In this document: positions 42,484 to 53,969 of the stretch, piece by piece
How the letters are laid out: every line of letters starts with the position of its first letter
Numbering within the stretch: the stretch's first letter is position 1
Source of the DNA: Strigamia acuminata
Taxonomy: Eukaryota; Arthropoda; Chilopoda; Geophilomorpha; Linotaeniidae
Assembly (NCBI GenBank): GCA_949358305.1
Contig: OX442316.1
Location: 3,534,001 to 3,598,000 of the forward strand
Direction of reading: 5' to 3'
DNA: 64,000 nt
Program-made: the position numbers and the translations under genes
Notes under the pieces: generated by a model
Told to the model about the DNA's origin: nothing
The model's input: the letters and a program-made list of their open reading frames with translations, nothing else
Database searches by the model: none

Positions 42484-42778
42484 ATACTTCCAGCATTTCG
42501 GCCGTTTTCAAGTCTCGGTTTTCCGAAACGAGATCAAAAGGTACCGAGACGAGATCTTGTACGAGACTGAGACAAAAAATAATACTCATTCTTAACAACA
42601 ACAATAAAAAAAAGTACAAATTTGGTTACAACTCGTAACGGGAATTGTACGTTTTTTCTTGTATCTCGTAATAATGAAATCTCGTTTTGCCGAGACCGAG
42701 ATCCTGAGACTAAAAAGAACCGAGATCTCTGAGACCGAGGTTACGAGGCGAGCTAGATCTGGAAGTATTAGGGAAGGT
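42484..42778. mobile_element. ATACTTCCAG MITE rich in GAGAC/GAGAT words
   Basis: Inverted ends ATACTTCCAG / CTGGAAGTAT. The interior is a series of TCTCGG/CCGAGA words on both strands (GAACCGAGATCTCTGAGACC, AATCTCGTTTTGCCGAGACC), so it folds almost throughout. Partial second copy at 22557. Confidence 0.7.
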
Positions 42779-43301
42779 TTGGTTTGGCCCTGCCAAGGCA
42801 AACGCCATCACATTAGGGATGGGTTAATTACATGTTTGACCAAATAACAGGCTGATTTTTAAGTCGACAATTTTGTATGGCCCGCGAATGATGTTATAAA
42901 TATCCAAAAGGCACAAGATACAACACAAGGGCGACATTTTTGTTTGATTTTCGCAAATAAAGGGGCGTACAACCTTAAATCTATTGTCGTGCTTGTTCCG
43001 TGTCGCGCTTGTGGCTGTTGTCAGCTAAAGCTTACCCTTAGACACATGTGTAAACATTAGGTCATGAAAATTTACATGATGGAGTGAGTCAGTACATGGT
43101 ATATTCATGTTTACACGAATACATAGATATTTCTACAAGGTTCCACACTAATTAATCTGAACTAATCCATGACATGGTTCAGTGTGCTCACTAGCCGCAC
43201 CTGGTAAATAAATGACATGTTGACACATTGAAGTTGCTGTAATGGGATCATTTGTGGCACAAAAATCCTCTTTTAGGATAAACTAGCAGTAATTAAATTA
43301 T
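42779..43301. other. No gene or repeat recognised
   Basis: Unassigned AT-rich DNA. Confidence 0.5.
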
Positions 43302-43640
43302 TCCATGTGGTTCAAATACATTTTACAATGTATTGCTTTTCACTTAATGCATTCAAAATGTGTAGCATTTAGTGGGATTGTGTGTAGGCTTATTATTTGT
43401 ACATTAAATATTGTATTATTGAAAAAATGTGTTTGAAAATGTGTTCATATTTGAAAAATTATAGTACTGGGAACGCATTTCAAATTAATTTTTACAAAAT
43501 GTTTTATTATTGGCAAATCAATAGCACTCAAAAATTTATTACAAAATTTATTCTCGTGAAACCAAATGCATTTAAAAATGCGTTGCAATATAATTTTAGT
43601 GTATTTTTGAATCATCGTGTACATCTGCAGATGTTGACGA
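43302..43640. repeat. ATGCATTT-rich repeat, copy 1
   Basis: Dense TGCATTT/AAATGCA and ATACATTTT words; shares TCGTGAAACC, AATGCGTTGCA, TGTATTTTTGAA and a CATCTGCA end with 53323-53550. Smaller scraps at 4225, 6280, 46075 and 56274. The 86-codon plus frame here is incidental. Confidence 0.6.
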
Positions 43641-43650
43641 GTAGTTGCAA

Positions 43651-44032
43651 CTACTAGTTGGTTCTTTCTCCTATTGGACGAGCCTCATTACTCTTACTGT
43701 ACTACCACCAGGAAAAGTAGTTTTTTAATTTTTTTTATTTTGGATTATTCTAATGATTAAAATGATGAAATTTTATTTGTATTTTATAATATAATGTTTT
43801 TTCCATTCATGAAATTAAGTTTTATGCTGTTTTTAATTCATCATATATGTTTGTATAGTTTATTGGTTGCTTTGTCAGGAATGCAAACAATTTTTGAATT
43901 TTTTCTTTTCGATTACAATGTCTGTACATCAAGTGCAATTCTGGTGGTTTGGTCTATTTTTTGTATCACTACACAAGTGAAATGGCTCGCCCAATGGGAA
44001 AAAGGACCAACTTGTAGATGGTGAGAGTATAC
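43651..44032 (-). mobile_element. A-family MITE
   Basis: Left TTGGTTCTTTCTCC, ATTGGACGAGCCTCATTAC; right GTGAAATGGCTCGCCCAATG, AAGGACCAACTTG, GAGAGTA then TA. Body with AATGTTTTTTCCATTCATG, TTTATTGGTTGCTTTGTC and GATTACAATGTCTGTACAT. Left boundary uncertain. Confidence 0.8.
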
Positions 44033-45132
44033 AAGAAAAGCTACCAGTCCGCAAAGTCTATTTGGTGTTTAAACCGGCCTTTATCTACATTTGCGCTTTT
44101 TCTATCGTAATGGAAATCAAGCAATGCCCAGTGGTAGCGAGGCGATGTGAATAGCGCAGCTGTGTTCAGCACAGCCCCGGAAGTGCTTTGGCAAGTTATT
44201 GGATATATTGTTCGATATGAAAAAGCGTATTCAAATCATTTCCAAACTGATATGCCTTGGCATTACTCTTGTTTTTTTTATTGAGACTCCGTCCTTTAGT
44301 AATTGCTTTGTGTGTGTATCAAGGTGTTCTTGTCATTCTTATTATTATACGATGTACACAATCAACGATACACATCTGCAATCTGTGTTGTTGATAAAAG
44401 CTACTTGACTACTAATTAAAATGAGTCCCCTATTGTCGATCTTCCTCTCTGCCAACCAGTCCTCGTTTGCTTCCTAATTAAATTCCGCTAGCACTGATTA
44501 GGCAGCATTTGCGCCGCAGAGATCGTCGTCTTCTTCCCTTTTTCCCGTCATATCTTCTTTAATCTCGTGGCTGAATTTCATACAACTTTTAGCTCAGATA
44601 ACCACTTGGGGCTTTTTTTGAATTTTGCAAGGATCGAAATGTTTGAGTGTTTTGTAAAATTTTTATCCAGTTTAGATACTCAGATAGCAGAAGTTGAATG
44701 CAAAACATCACTTGAGGATTGTAGCTTAAAATTTTAAACAACTTTTTTTCTTTTTGGAGGAAATAAAATAGTGATGGTATTTTGGAAATTCCAAATAAAT
44801 ATTTAGTAGCAATATGGTCGGTGATAAGTGTATTATCGGTTTTATGTTCACGAATTTATAGAAAGAAGTACGGACAGCATTGTTTCTCTACGCGAAACCA
44901 AAGCAAGAAATAAATATTTTATTCTGCACTTTACAAAGGTAAACAATGGCAGACCAGTGAATGAAAATACATCATTGTGTCACTTCACAAGTCAACGCCC
45001 AGTAGGTTGATGCTAAATTCAAACTGCTCATCTCGCTCTGCAAAGACAGTTAACATGGTTCGAATACAGTTCAAATTGAGATTTATATATTTTATATATT
45101 TTTTTATTGGTTTTATTGATTTATTGGTATTA
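44033..45132. other. No supported gene
   Basis: 44400-44580 is a mixed-composition, apparently non-repetitive stretch with CTAATTAAA and CTGATTAGG homeodomain-like words; possibly regulatory, not demonstrable. A minus-strand GCGCAG-type module lies at 45007-45045. Confidence 0.4.
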
Positions 45133-45275
45133 CAGTCGAACCCCGTTATAACGACTGCGGTATAAAGAATTTTTGTGTTTTTTGTTTTTGTTGTTGGTTA
45201 GTTGGTCATAGAACACCATCTTGAAACAAATTTATACAACGGAACTTTTGTTATAGCGAGTTGATTTTTCGGACT
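45133..45275 (+). mobile_element. pogo-like MITE, degraded left part
   Basis: TA then CAGTCGAACCCCGTTATAAC; GGTCATAGAACACCAT is also found at 7570 in the intact element; GTTATAGCGAGTT near the end. Confidence 0.75.
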
Positions 45276-45513
45276 CCTTGCTTTCTTCGGTCAGTAATAT
45301 TAAGCCCAGTAAATTAGGTTTATTTTATTTTATTTTATTTATTCGTGCACACTCCAAGGGAGTAAAAATACAGGGAGATAAGGAAAATTACAGGTAGAAA
45401 GTTACAAAACTTCAAAGGAGGACAAAACTAAACAGAATTTTGCAGTTTAAATACATGATGATGTAGGCGACGATGAAAATGACGACAATGAGTCAGACAG
45501 CTAAGCAGACGTA
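45276..45513. other. TTTAT-rich tract and unassigned sequence
   Basis: 45322-45347 is (TTTTA)n-like, followed by sequence with no recognised gene. Confidence 0.4.
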
Positions 45514-45918
45514 CCGTATTACCTCACATAAAGCGGCATGCAGCTGGGCATGGGTTTACCAGCTTTTCCAAATTGGGTACAAAAAATTTATACCGGCATG
45601 CCGGTATAACATGCCGGTATAAGTGAAAACGTTGTTATTCAGTTCAGCTAGAAGTTTTAAGGCATTGATTTTAAATTCCATACTGTAACTAAACCTTTTG
45701 CATTTCATTGTTGATGCGACAGTAACCACGTCCATTATTGTACTGAAGCTTGGATGAATTGAAACAACTACACCTTACGATGCTGTTCCGTAAACTGAAG
45801 TACCCGTGAAAAAAATTTTGTACTCACTTACACCGGCATGCCGTTATAAACGAGGTTTATCGGCATGCCGGTATAACTTGAATTATACCGGCATGCGGCT
45901 TAATGTGAGGTAATACGG
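45514..45918 (+). mobile_element. F2 (CATGCC) MITE, complete, 405 bp
   Basis: TA on both sides (45512-45513, 45919-45920). Inverted ends CCGTATTACCTCACATAA / complement TTAATGTGAGGTAATACGG; the TCACAT/ATGTGA pair replaces the CGCTTT/AAAGCG pair of other copies, so both ends changed together. Iterons ACCGGCATGCCGGTATAA occur at both sides. Confidence 0.85.
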
Positions 45919-45962
45919 TACAGTCAAATAGAGAGGAACGCAGCTCAAGCAACAATGCGTCT

Positions 45963-46030
45963 ACAGGAATCCTGTGTGCAGAATGGAATGCACAGTTTGA
46001 ATTTAGCATCAAGATACTTGACGCAAACTG
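45963..46030 (+). repeat. GCGCAG...TTTGAATTTAGC motif
   Basis: GTGTGCAGAATGGAATGCAC, AGTTTGAATTTAGCATC, AAGATACTTGACGCAAAC; module as at 30234. Confidence 0.6.
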
Positions 46031-46350
46031 GGTCATATACTTGTACACCATCACAATTCATCAACCCATATGGTTACAAAATACATTGAAATCAGAATAT
46101 ATTGCAATGTGTTTTGCAATGCGTTGGATTTCACAAAAATGTATTTTTAAATATTTTTGCATATATTTTGCATGCATTCCTAAAATTATTACTCCGTGTT
46201 TGTCAAATATGGTTGGTCGTGTTAAAAAAAACTGGCCCCTCACTCAATGCTGGCAATTGAAATTGTGAGTAATTTCGTGTTTTGTCACTAGGTGAAACAC
46301 CAGAAATCGACAGGTGCTAATTATTGTATAATACTTGTATGCAGACAAGG

Positions 46351-46558
46351 CGTATTTAACCTCACGAACAATGAACGTACGCTTTGTTCGTTAAACATTA
46401 AACAAATGTAACAAACGAAAAACCGAAATTGGCGATAAATGGTGATTTTTTCGTTAAAATTACCGATTTTTTGCAAAAAGTCCGTGATTTTACCGGCCCT
46501 GGCGCTTATTCAGGGCCAGCGATTAAATGAATCCCGGCTATTAAATGGGGCGTTACGG
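46351..46558 (+). mobile_element. F3/F1 chimeric MITE
   Basis: The left half is F3 (GTATTTAACCTCACGAAC, AACAAATGTAACAAACG, AAAACCGAAATTG); the right half is F1 (ACCGATTTTTTGC, GGCGCTTATTCAGGGCC, ATTAAATGGGGCG and terminal TTACGG, then TA). No separate boundary between them is visible. Confidence 0.55.
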
Positions 46559-47564
46559 TAATATACATTTGGAGAGCATTAAGCAAAGAGCAGTACATAG
46601 TAAAATATATTTTTTTGAACCACATGGGAACATTGTATTAGGATTTTTCCATCTAAGCTTAGTGTTGCCGTTGTTAAAGAAGGGCCAGACATTTGCTTTC
46701 AATATTTAGAACAAAATACGATTTGTGACGGAGAGAAAGTGCTGTGTGGGCGTGTGCTATTTGTATAACCGATTTTTCCTCATAATGCTCAAACTAATGT
46801 TGAAAATTTCATCTTTTGAGCTCTCACACTTAATTGGTAATTATAAGGATTAATAATTAATTGAATGCTGGTTTCATTTATGGATTCCTGCTTTAATGTA
46901 AGCTCTTGGCTCACTTTCATGATAGCGAGCAAAATAATTCATAGTGTAATCCTTACTACTTTGGGTTTGGAGTTTGAACTTTAATACAATTCCAGAGGCC
47001 AGGGCAATTAAATAATGCTGGAAATTACAAAATCAATAAAGAAATTATCCTTACGGCTTGACAAATTGACGAGCGCTTAGCGGTGTTATCAGCACAACGA
47101 AAAATCTCTAATTATTATTTAACTATCATGGTCAGAACAGTAAGTTGAGGTTAGATGGGAGAGATCTGTGTCTTTGGAGAATGATAGCAACCAAGCAAAA
47201 TACAATTTAAACCTTAGATGGCAACCAGAGACACCAAATACCTTGTTTAGTATCATGGGGATAACCACCAAATTGCTCAAGTGGTCATTGGTGTTCAGGA
47301 TTAGTTGGGGATTAAATAAATTATTTGCCCACTTATCAGCTACATTGTCTTTTTACTCTAGTGCCTATAAAGTCACTTATGAGATTTCAGATAAGATTAT
47401 CGCTACATGGTATTCGTGGTAATAAATTTTGTGATTTTTGCATAGACAGCACAAATCCTGATGATGAATCAAGGTTTAAAAAGCGTTGCTTGTAAATTTT
47501 TAAGAGAATGTCAATAAAACTCTGGTATCGTCATTTTTTTTTGTTCAAAACATTAAATAGCACC
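46559..47564. other. Dispersed repeat 46559-46690, then nothing recognised
   Basis: The first 130 bp parallel 25420-25565 (GCATTAAG, AATATATTTTTTTGAACCA, AGTGTTGCCG). An 84-codon plus frame at 47168-47422 lacks support. Confidence 0.4.
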
Positions 47565-47690
47565 TATACTTTAAACCGATACAACGATGTCCTAACTCCT
47601 ATTGGTTGAGCCGGATTACGCCCGACTGTGGACTGTACTCTACTATGTGGAAAAGTAGTTCTGTTTATTTTCAATGAATTTCAGTGTAAA

Positions 47691-48670
47691 CAAGCAGGGA
47701 TTTGTAATGCAGGGAAGCATTACATATTAGACTTCTAAACCCTGTCTCTCTGTCCCTAAATAAAACACCAAAATAAAAGAAAATAAAGTAAATAAATACA
47801 AAATAAAATTTTTGGCCAAAATAAAGCAACAACAAACATTATTAAGAATGTTGTAAACAACACATGGCAACCATTGGCTGATTCGGGGGCCAAAAAATTT
47901 TCCAGTTAAAGTCCACAGAAGTTCTGTGGAAATTAGGACATTTCGGCTGCATTTGAGTACTCAAACGCGGCCGAAATGTCCTGAAGTTTGCGTCCAAAAT
48001 AACTTCGAAGCAATTTCACACACTCGGCCGCAGAAATTAGGAGATTTCGGCCGCGTTTGAGTACTCGAATGCAACCGAGTGTCTAAATTCTGGAGGATTG
48101 AAAATCAAGAAAACTTAATTAGATGTTCGTTAGAATTCGCGTACACGAACGTACGGGTGACACAACACATACGTCTAATTTGGTGTAAATTTCCCCTTCG
48201 GTCGCCGATCGTAATGCTACTTTTTTTCGACCAAATAAAAAAAAAATATATACAGGCTGGTGCAGATTTCGATTTGGAATCGAATGAGCATAGTTTCAAA
48301 ATTTATAAACCTAGTTTTGATATAGAAAATAGTATTTTACATATCGCGACGAAGATTTCATGGATCACGGGATCCGCCAGGTGCCGCTAGTACAATATTA
48401 CAACTTCCGGTGCAGGACGGAAGTAGTATTATTAGACGGCTAAAAGTGCATTAAAACCGGTTTATTAATTCAACCGGAGGTCCGAGAAATCTGAAAATAC
48501 CTTACAATACTAATATAAGTATGCTGAATTTAATGCCGTTGTCCGTTTGGCTCTAGCTGCTATAGTTTTTGCGGAATCGTTGACGACGGACGGACGGACG
48601 GACGGACGGACGGACGGACAGACAGACAGAACCGTTTCATGAGACTTTCTAAACATCAGGTTTAGAAGTC
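47691..48670. mobile_element. Nested element with (GACG)n end, TAAA duplication
   Basis: Bounded by TAAA at 47687-47690 and 48671-48674; the empty site is seen in the related MITE at about 38370. The interior ends are inverted repeats TTAGACTTCTAAACCCTG / CAGGTTTAGAAGTCTAA. It contains a (GACG)n-(GACA)n tract at 48582-48630 and an internal direct/inverted ATTAGGA.ATTTCGGC.GC pair near 47932-48060. The 103-codon frame 48079-48390 (KFWRIENQENLIRCSLEFAY near its start) has no recognised domain. Confidence 0.6.
48582..48630 (+). repeat. (GACG)n/(GACA)n microsatellite
   Basis: About nine GACG units grading into three GACA units within the nested element. Confidence 0.95.
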
Positions 48671-49229
48671 TAAAAGTGATTAGAATGATGGATTTTATTT
48701 ATTTTGTAATAAAATATTTATTTTATTTGCTAAAATAAGCTTTTTACTCTTTTAATCAATCAAACAATGTTAGCATTGTTTGTTGGTTTCTTTTGGCAGG
48801 TAAACAAAGGTTTAGTTTTTTATTGGTTGTTTTGTCTAGTCAGATTACAATTCTGGTGTTATGGGCTACTTTTTTGTGCCGCTACACCATTGAGACGGCT
48901 CAACCAATAGGAGTTAGGACCACGTTGTATCGGTCTGGAGTATGGTTCGTGTGTAAATTTCCGAAATATTAAAGTTTATGGTTTTATTATAATTATTATT
49001 ATTAACATTATTGTTGGCTTGTCCTTGCCATTTAATATTCTGACAAATTATGTGCTGTACAAATGGAGTGAATAAGATGTTAAATGATAACTGTGGTGTT
49101 TGATTATCCGAACAATTTGGTTTTATGAACACATGTCTCTCAATTAATTGAGATAATCAAAGTTCTATCGAACTATAAACATTAGCTCACAACTTTACAC
49201 GTTTTTTAGCGACATTGTGATAGCTTTTC

Positions 49230-50130
49230 AATTTTCATTGTTTATTGTATATAAACATGGGGTGCGAGAAAGTATTTTGAAAATATAAGGGATGCCGGAC
49301 TTCAAAAAGGTGAAGACACACTGCTGTAAGAGGTCTTTCGGCAAAGGCGGATTTGTCGGTTCTAGCAGTTGTCACCTCTTGCACAAAAGCCCCACACAGA
49401 GGCGGGGAGACTGAATTTCCAAACATTAATTCGCATGAAGAAATAGGACTGCAAGAAAAGCTTTTCTTTGCGACTGCAGTGATAACTCGAAGCGGCTTTT
49501 AAGCGGTAAAATAAGCCCTAACTATTGTATATCTATGGCGCCGCCAGCAGTTCTCTGCGAGTGTAATTTCACGCCTTGTTTTGACAGAACACGTCTGAAA
49601 TTTGAGATCGATCAAAATGATGGTGCATAATCACACTGATGGTAAATTGATGGAGCGACAGCCTTTGTTTACCAGTTGTTCCAGGCACTACAAGACTGCT
49701 CCTGGACCACACCCTTATTATCTATATCTTTCTTTAAGCATTGTAAATTATGTTAGTGCATTAGTGAGTTGAGAAATAAGAGAATGTCTTGCTGTTTTCT
49801 GCTTTGGGACTTGGGTGTGGCGAGCGGGAAATGTGCAAACATAAACAGGCTAAAGAAGGAGGTTTTAGTGGGAAGAAGTGTTTCCCAGTGTGAGTCGTCA
49901 CAAACTGATGAAAATTTCTTTGGCAATTCTCTCCGGGCTGAGAACAGCACAAACCATCATATTGGATTCTCACTCAACGCAGTTATGATACTCGAGTGGC
50001 GAGTTAATCAGTGTCACAAACGATTCCAGTGCGTCTGTTTGGTGTCTGCGCTGAAATTTAGAGCGATCAAATGGACAATTAAAATTAACAGCACTGATTT
50101 CATTAGGCAGTAGGTGAGTTCAATCTGGTG
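49230..50130 (+). other. Non-repetitive, GC-elevated patch; possible host exon region
   Basis: No MITE signatures. Contains a 31-codon frame starting ATGGCGCCGCCAGCAG at 49535 (MAPPAVLCECNFTPCFD in part) and a 114-codon open frame at 49769-50113 whose stop TAG abuts a consensus donor AG/GTGAGT (50114-50121). The frames are unrelated to known domains and the donor placement conflicts with the longer frame being a normal internal exon. Best regarded as a candidate transcribed region. Confidence 0.25.
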
Positions 50131-50243
50131 AAGTAAAAGTATCTTTTGTTATTTTCTTTTCTTTTGTCCTTTTTAGTCAGCCGGCAGGGCCATTTGTTTG
50201 GGGGTTGTATTTTGGCGTTTTCATGTGGCATTAATGTGTTGCG

Positions 50244-50685
50244 TAAAGCTAGGTTCACACTTTTGTTTACACTAGGGGCGACGCAACGCGACGCAAGGAA
50301 AAATTAGTCAAACGCAGCGCAGAGTCTGTTCACACTGTAGGCACGTGTGAACAGAGCTGAAACAATTGATGTTGCGTCTGGCCAATCAGATGGCTTCAAT
50401 GAAACCTGGAATTGGATTTAGTTATAGAACTAGTCCCAGAATCCGAAAATGGCGGCCTGTTTGCGTGTGGCAAAGTCTCACCAACCAGACGTGAATTGAC
50501 GAGAGTTGGAGTCGATCGTGATTGGTTGGCTGCAAGATCTTTCCTTGCGTTGCGTCGCTTACTTCAACTTGGAGTTGAAGCAAGAATTGGCGTCAACGTC
50601 AAGAATGTTTGGACGCAAGTAGCTTGCATTGCGTCAGTTTTCTTGCGTTGCGTCTAGTGTGAACACAAGTGTGAATGAGACTTTA
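50244..50685 (+). mobile_element. AGGTTCACAC / GCGTTGCGTC MITE, complete
   Basis: Inverted ends: AGCTAGGTTCACACTT, TTTACACTAGGGGCGACGC left; GCGTTGCGTCTAGTG, AACACAAGTGTGAATGAGAC right, flanked by TAA/TTA. Contains AAAATGGCGGCC (50447), CCAAT boxes at 50392 and 50521, and several GACGCAA/TTGCGTC words. Colinear with 36207-36587. The 3-bp flanks hint at a PIF/Harbinger-like element. Confidence 0.8.
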
Positions 50686-52350
50686 CCTGCAAAACTGAAC
50701 GTAAAAATTGTCATCGCTTGTGAAAGGAAAGTGCCGAAACATACTTTCGCAAGAGGAATCACTTTTCTTTATTTTGCTTTTGGTATAGTCATGCTATCTG
50801 CGCTTGCGTCATGCATTAGTCACTGCAAAGAAGTGGTCTACATGTAAGTTAACGGAAAGTTATTTATTTATTTATTTGCCTGGTTGTCTTATGCAACAAT
50901 TATGTGTAATCATTCAAAAGTGCAAGCCAGGTTGCATAAAATGTTCATGTTTTAGGTTCGGTTGGCTATGAACATTTTATAGGACTGTAGCATTGTACAT
51001 TTTCTTCGCTATGGAAAAGGAAGATGTTAGAAGTTAACGGTCGGTCAATGGCATCATGGCGATGTTTGGCACGTCTGTGCGAATACATACGACGGACGGA
51101 TTAATAGTGCAGCCAATCACAGTGCTTTTGTATAATCCTTTGTAGTATTTAACCCTTTGTTTTACAATGAATAAACCACTTGTTATTCCATTAATCTACT
51201 GATTGTTTCGTGCCGAAGATTTCCAACAGAAGAAGAGAAAAGATTTGTTAGGTTTAGATTTAAAAGCTTTTATTGTATTGTTTGCGCGCTTTGTACTGTT
51301 GTGTTTGACAACAGCTGTTAGTATTGTTGTGTACCGAAACGGAGTAAATTCTTAGTTCGTTTATTCTTTCCAATTCGACTTGTGTTTCTGTCTTCAATTA
51401 CAACAAGATTTTACATTTCTTTTTTAAATTGAACGCACCTTGTATCTATCCCCTAGTTTTATCGCTTTAAAGTAAAACATGCTTCAGGTATTCTGCCACA
51501 ATAACAGAACATTAATATGCTTGCTTGAGCAAATTGAAAACTATCAATTGCCTCATGTGCACCGAATTATATGCACAGCACTTGGCACATTGATTTTCTG
51601 TCCCTTAACACCAATATAAACGTGCTTAGGTATTGATGCAAACTGGTGCTTGACACATCAGGCGCTTTCAAATCCCTTTTATTTAGCTGCTTTTCAACGC
51701 CATTTTTGACAAAGTTTAATGATTAGTTTCTTTAAGATGTCGTATATCAATTTTAAGTTGTAATTACTTGTTGAGGTTCATTATGTCTTCAGCCAAAAAG
51801 TGCTTGCTTTACTACACAGTAAAGTTAAATTAATAACTGAAGTTGTATTCTTATTAAGTGCGGTAAGGGATAAAAGAGGCATTCATATATGAAATGATAG
51901 TGGCATAAAAAACCCATTTGCAGCCAATTATTTTCTGTGGCAATATGTCACCACAGCTGGCTATAAAATTATAGAGTTTAGTGGAAGGGTGTGTGACAAG
52001 TGCTGTGTATACAAAAACCAAGTGTTCATAGTTTGAGTTCTTTTCGCAAATTATGTGGCTGAAGAATGAGCTATGAAGTCTACCGCTATTGTATTGATTT
52101 AGAAATTGCTGCAGAAGCACACATTGATTGGACTAGACAACTTAAATGGCAAAGTTGGTTCTGTATTGAAAAGCCTGTCAAATTAACACAACAAGTTACT
52201 TCTTTTTCTGCTGTTGATTACTTTCTAGTTACTTACTACCCAATGGACCAGTCAAACCGCACAACGCACACTACTGTATTTTCTACTTTGTTGTATTTCT
52301 ATTTTCTTTTTGCCTTCTCTGGAGTGTGTGGAAATAGTAGCAGACTTCTC
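50686..52350. other. No supported gene
   Basis: Includes a sequence with ACCCTTTGT ... GAATAAACCACTTG (51150-51185) recalling the LTR-like repeats at 14.4 and 18.6 kb, and TTGAACGCACC at 51430 like the end of the 37258 element. The 88- and 95-codon frames at 51854-52353 lack support. Confidence 0.4.
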
Positions 52351-52759
52351 TAAAGGTGAAAACACAAGAGAGCGGGTAAAAATTAAAAACTTGCTTTTAC
52401 TCGAAAAATCGGTTAAAAACTCGCCTGATTGAGCAAACACAAACTTGCATTTTTATTTAAAGCTTTGTTTTGAAGCGAGTTTGTACACACTCGCTCCGAT
52501 CAAACTGAGTTTGATTTAATAGCTTCAAGCTTGCTGTTATTTTGGTCATGTGACTTTGACAGCTAATCGGAATCGTGAGGAAATTCATGGAGGAGTTTTG
52601 GCGGGAATTTCTGGCTACTGTAGCTACCTAGCAAGCTTGAGTTTGCCGGTTAAGCTGGTAAGCCAAAACCAGGTCAAGTAAGCTCGTAAATGACTCCCTC
52701 TTTAAACTTGTACCAGCAAGCTTTGGAATTTTATTCGCTCCCTTGTGTTTCCACCTTTA
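52351..52759. mobile_element. AGGTGGAAACACAAGGGAGCG MITE, 409 bp
   Basis: Ends TAAAGGTGAAAACACAAGAG and complement CCTTGTGTTTCCACCTTTA. The interior has repeated AAGCTTG/CAAGCTT and ACTCGC/GCGAGT words and a short frame starting ATGGAGGAGTTTTGGCG. One copy only. Confidence 0.75.
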
Positions 52760-53056
52760 ACCTCTGGTTTTTAAGCTTGTAATCGGATCGGATGCGGATT
52801 CTGGTCAATCTGCATCCAATCCGAAAATAGTGCAAATCGGAAAAGGCAGATCTGATCCGATCTGCATGCCCAGATTGACCAATCCGATCTGATATCTGCA
52901 ATCAATTAGTGGATTGCGGATCGATTGCGGATAAAATTTTTTTTTAGCATTACAATATAACAAATAATCACACAGCCTCAGCTTTGCCATATGGTTCAAA
53001 AATATATTTTACAACTAATTCCAAAGTGTAGGCCTACAGCGTTTTGCGGAATTAAG
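52760..53056. other. GGATTG/CCAATC-rich segment, no gene
   Basis: 52790-52930 is built from GATCGGAT, CCAATCCG, ATCTGCA and GCAATC words that fold back on each other; possibly one more foldback element, boundaries unclear. Confidence 0.4.
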
Positions 53057-53058
53057 TA

Positions 53059-53302
53059 CCGTATTTTACCGATTAAGAGTCGCCCTCGAATAGTAGTCGC
53101 AGCTGAGACACCATGAATACCCTATTTTTGCAAAAGTACGGTATTGTTTCCGTATTTAACCTCACGAACGATGAACGTACGCTTCGTTCATGACACCCAG
53201 ACTTCATTAAATAAATGTAACAAATAAAAAACCGAAATTCTAATTGCTGACAAAAATGGCAGTTTTGAATAAGAGCCGCGGCTCTTAATCGATAAAATAC
53301 GG
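53059..53302 (+). mobile_element. F3 MITE, complete, 244 bp
   Basis: TA on the left (53057-53058). Ends CCGTATTTTACCGATTAAGA and complement TCTTAATCGATAAAATACGG. Interior: CAGCTGAGACACC, GCAAAAGTACGG, CCTCACGAACGATGAACG, ACAAATAAAAAACCG. Reference copy for F3. Confidence 0.8.
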
Positions 53303-53322
53303 TTTATCATTTGTAAATTAAA

Positions 53323-53550
53323 TAATGCAGCTCATAATGCAGTTGCATTTGAAAATGCATTCAGATTGAGAACACATTTCGTCATACATTTTACAAAATA
53401 TATTATCCTTTGCAAACAAATAGCACGAAGAAATGTATTATAAAGTGCATTTTCGTGAAACCCAATGCATTTTAAAATACGTTGCAGTACATTGCAATTT
53501 AATTTCAATGTATTTTTGAACGATTTGCGTTGCATCTGCACTGAGAACTG
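53323..53550. repeat. ATGCATTT-rich repeat, copy 2
   Basis: Related to 43302-43640: TTCGTGAAACCC, AATGCATTTTAAAATACG, TTGCAGTACATTGCAA, CAATGTATTTTTGAACG, GCATCTGCA. Confidence 0.6.
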
Positions 53551-53969
53551 GGGCAGATGTGGTTAACATGACACAGTACTTTAAAGCAAACAAGGGTGAG
53601 AATCGACTGGGATTTCCAGTTAGGTCACCTGTCCAAGCACCGCTGGAGATTAAGCACCAATTACAACCAGGCACTGATTGGTAGATTCATGACAGTGCAT
53701 CTTCCTCTATTGACAGGGGAAAATGGTTTTAGTCAAATTGGAAATGGTTTTGGTATCTGTTGCTGCATTTAGGATGGGTTAGGTTAGGTAATGAAACAAT
53801 TAAGGATTACTGTTGTGTTAGGGAATTGTAACAGAACACGCACTTCGGTTTTCGAGGCGTGCATTTTAGGCACAGGAAATCTGACTCTGACTCTGACTGT
53901 TTTGTTTCCATCCAGTGGGCAAGGACGTGACAGTTGGAATGCAGTTATTTTCCCCTTGTGACAAGTGTA
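53551..53969. other. No gene recognised
   Basis: Unassigned. A 78-codon minus frame (53438-53674) crosses the repeat boundary and is unsupported. Confidence 0.4.

Larger units (their letters stand above)
47567..48942 (+). mobile_element. A-family MITE carrying a nested 980-bp insertion
   Basis: Ends TACTTTAAACCGATACAAC and complement GTTGTATCGGTCTGGAGTA. Left ATTGGTTGAGCCGGATTAC, right GAGACGGCTCAACCAATAGG. Removing 47691-48670 and one TAAA restores an element colinear with 38260-38491. Confidence 0.85.
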
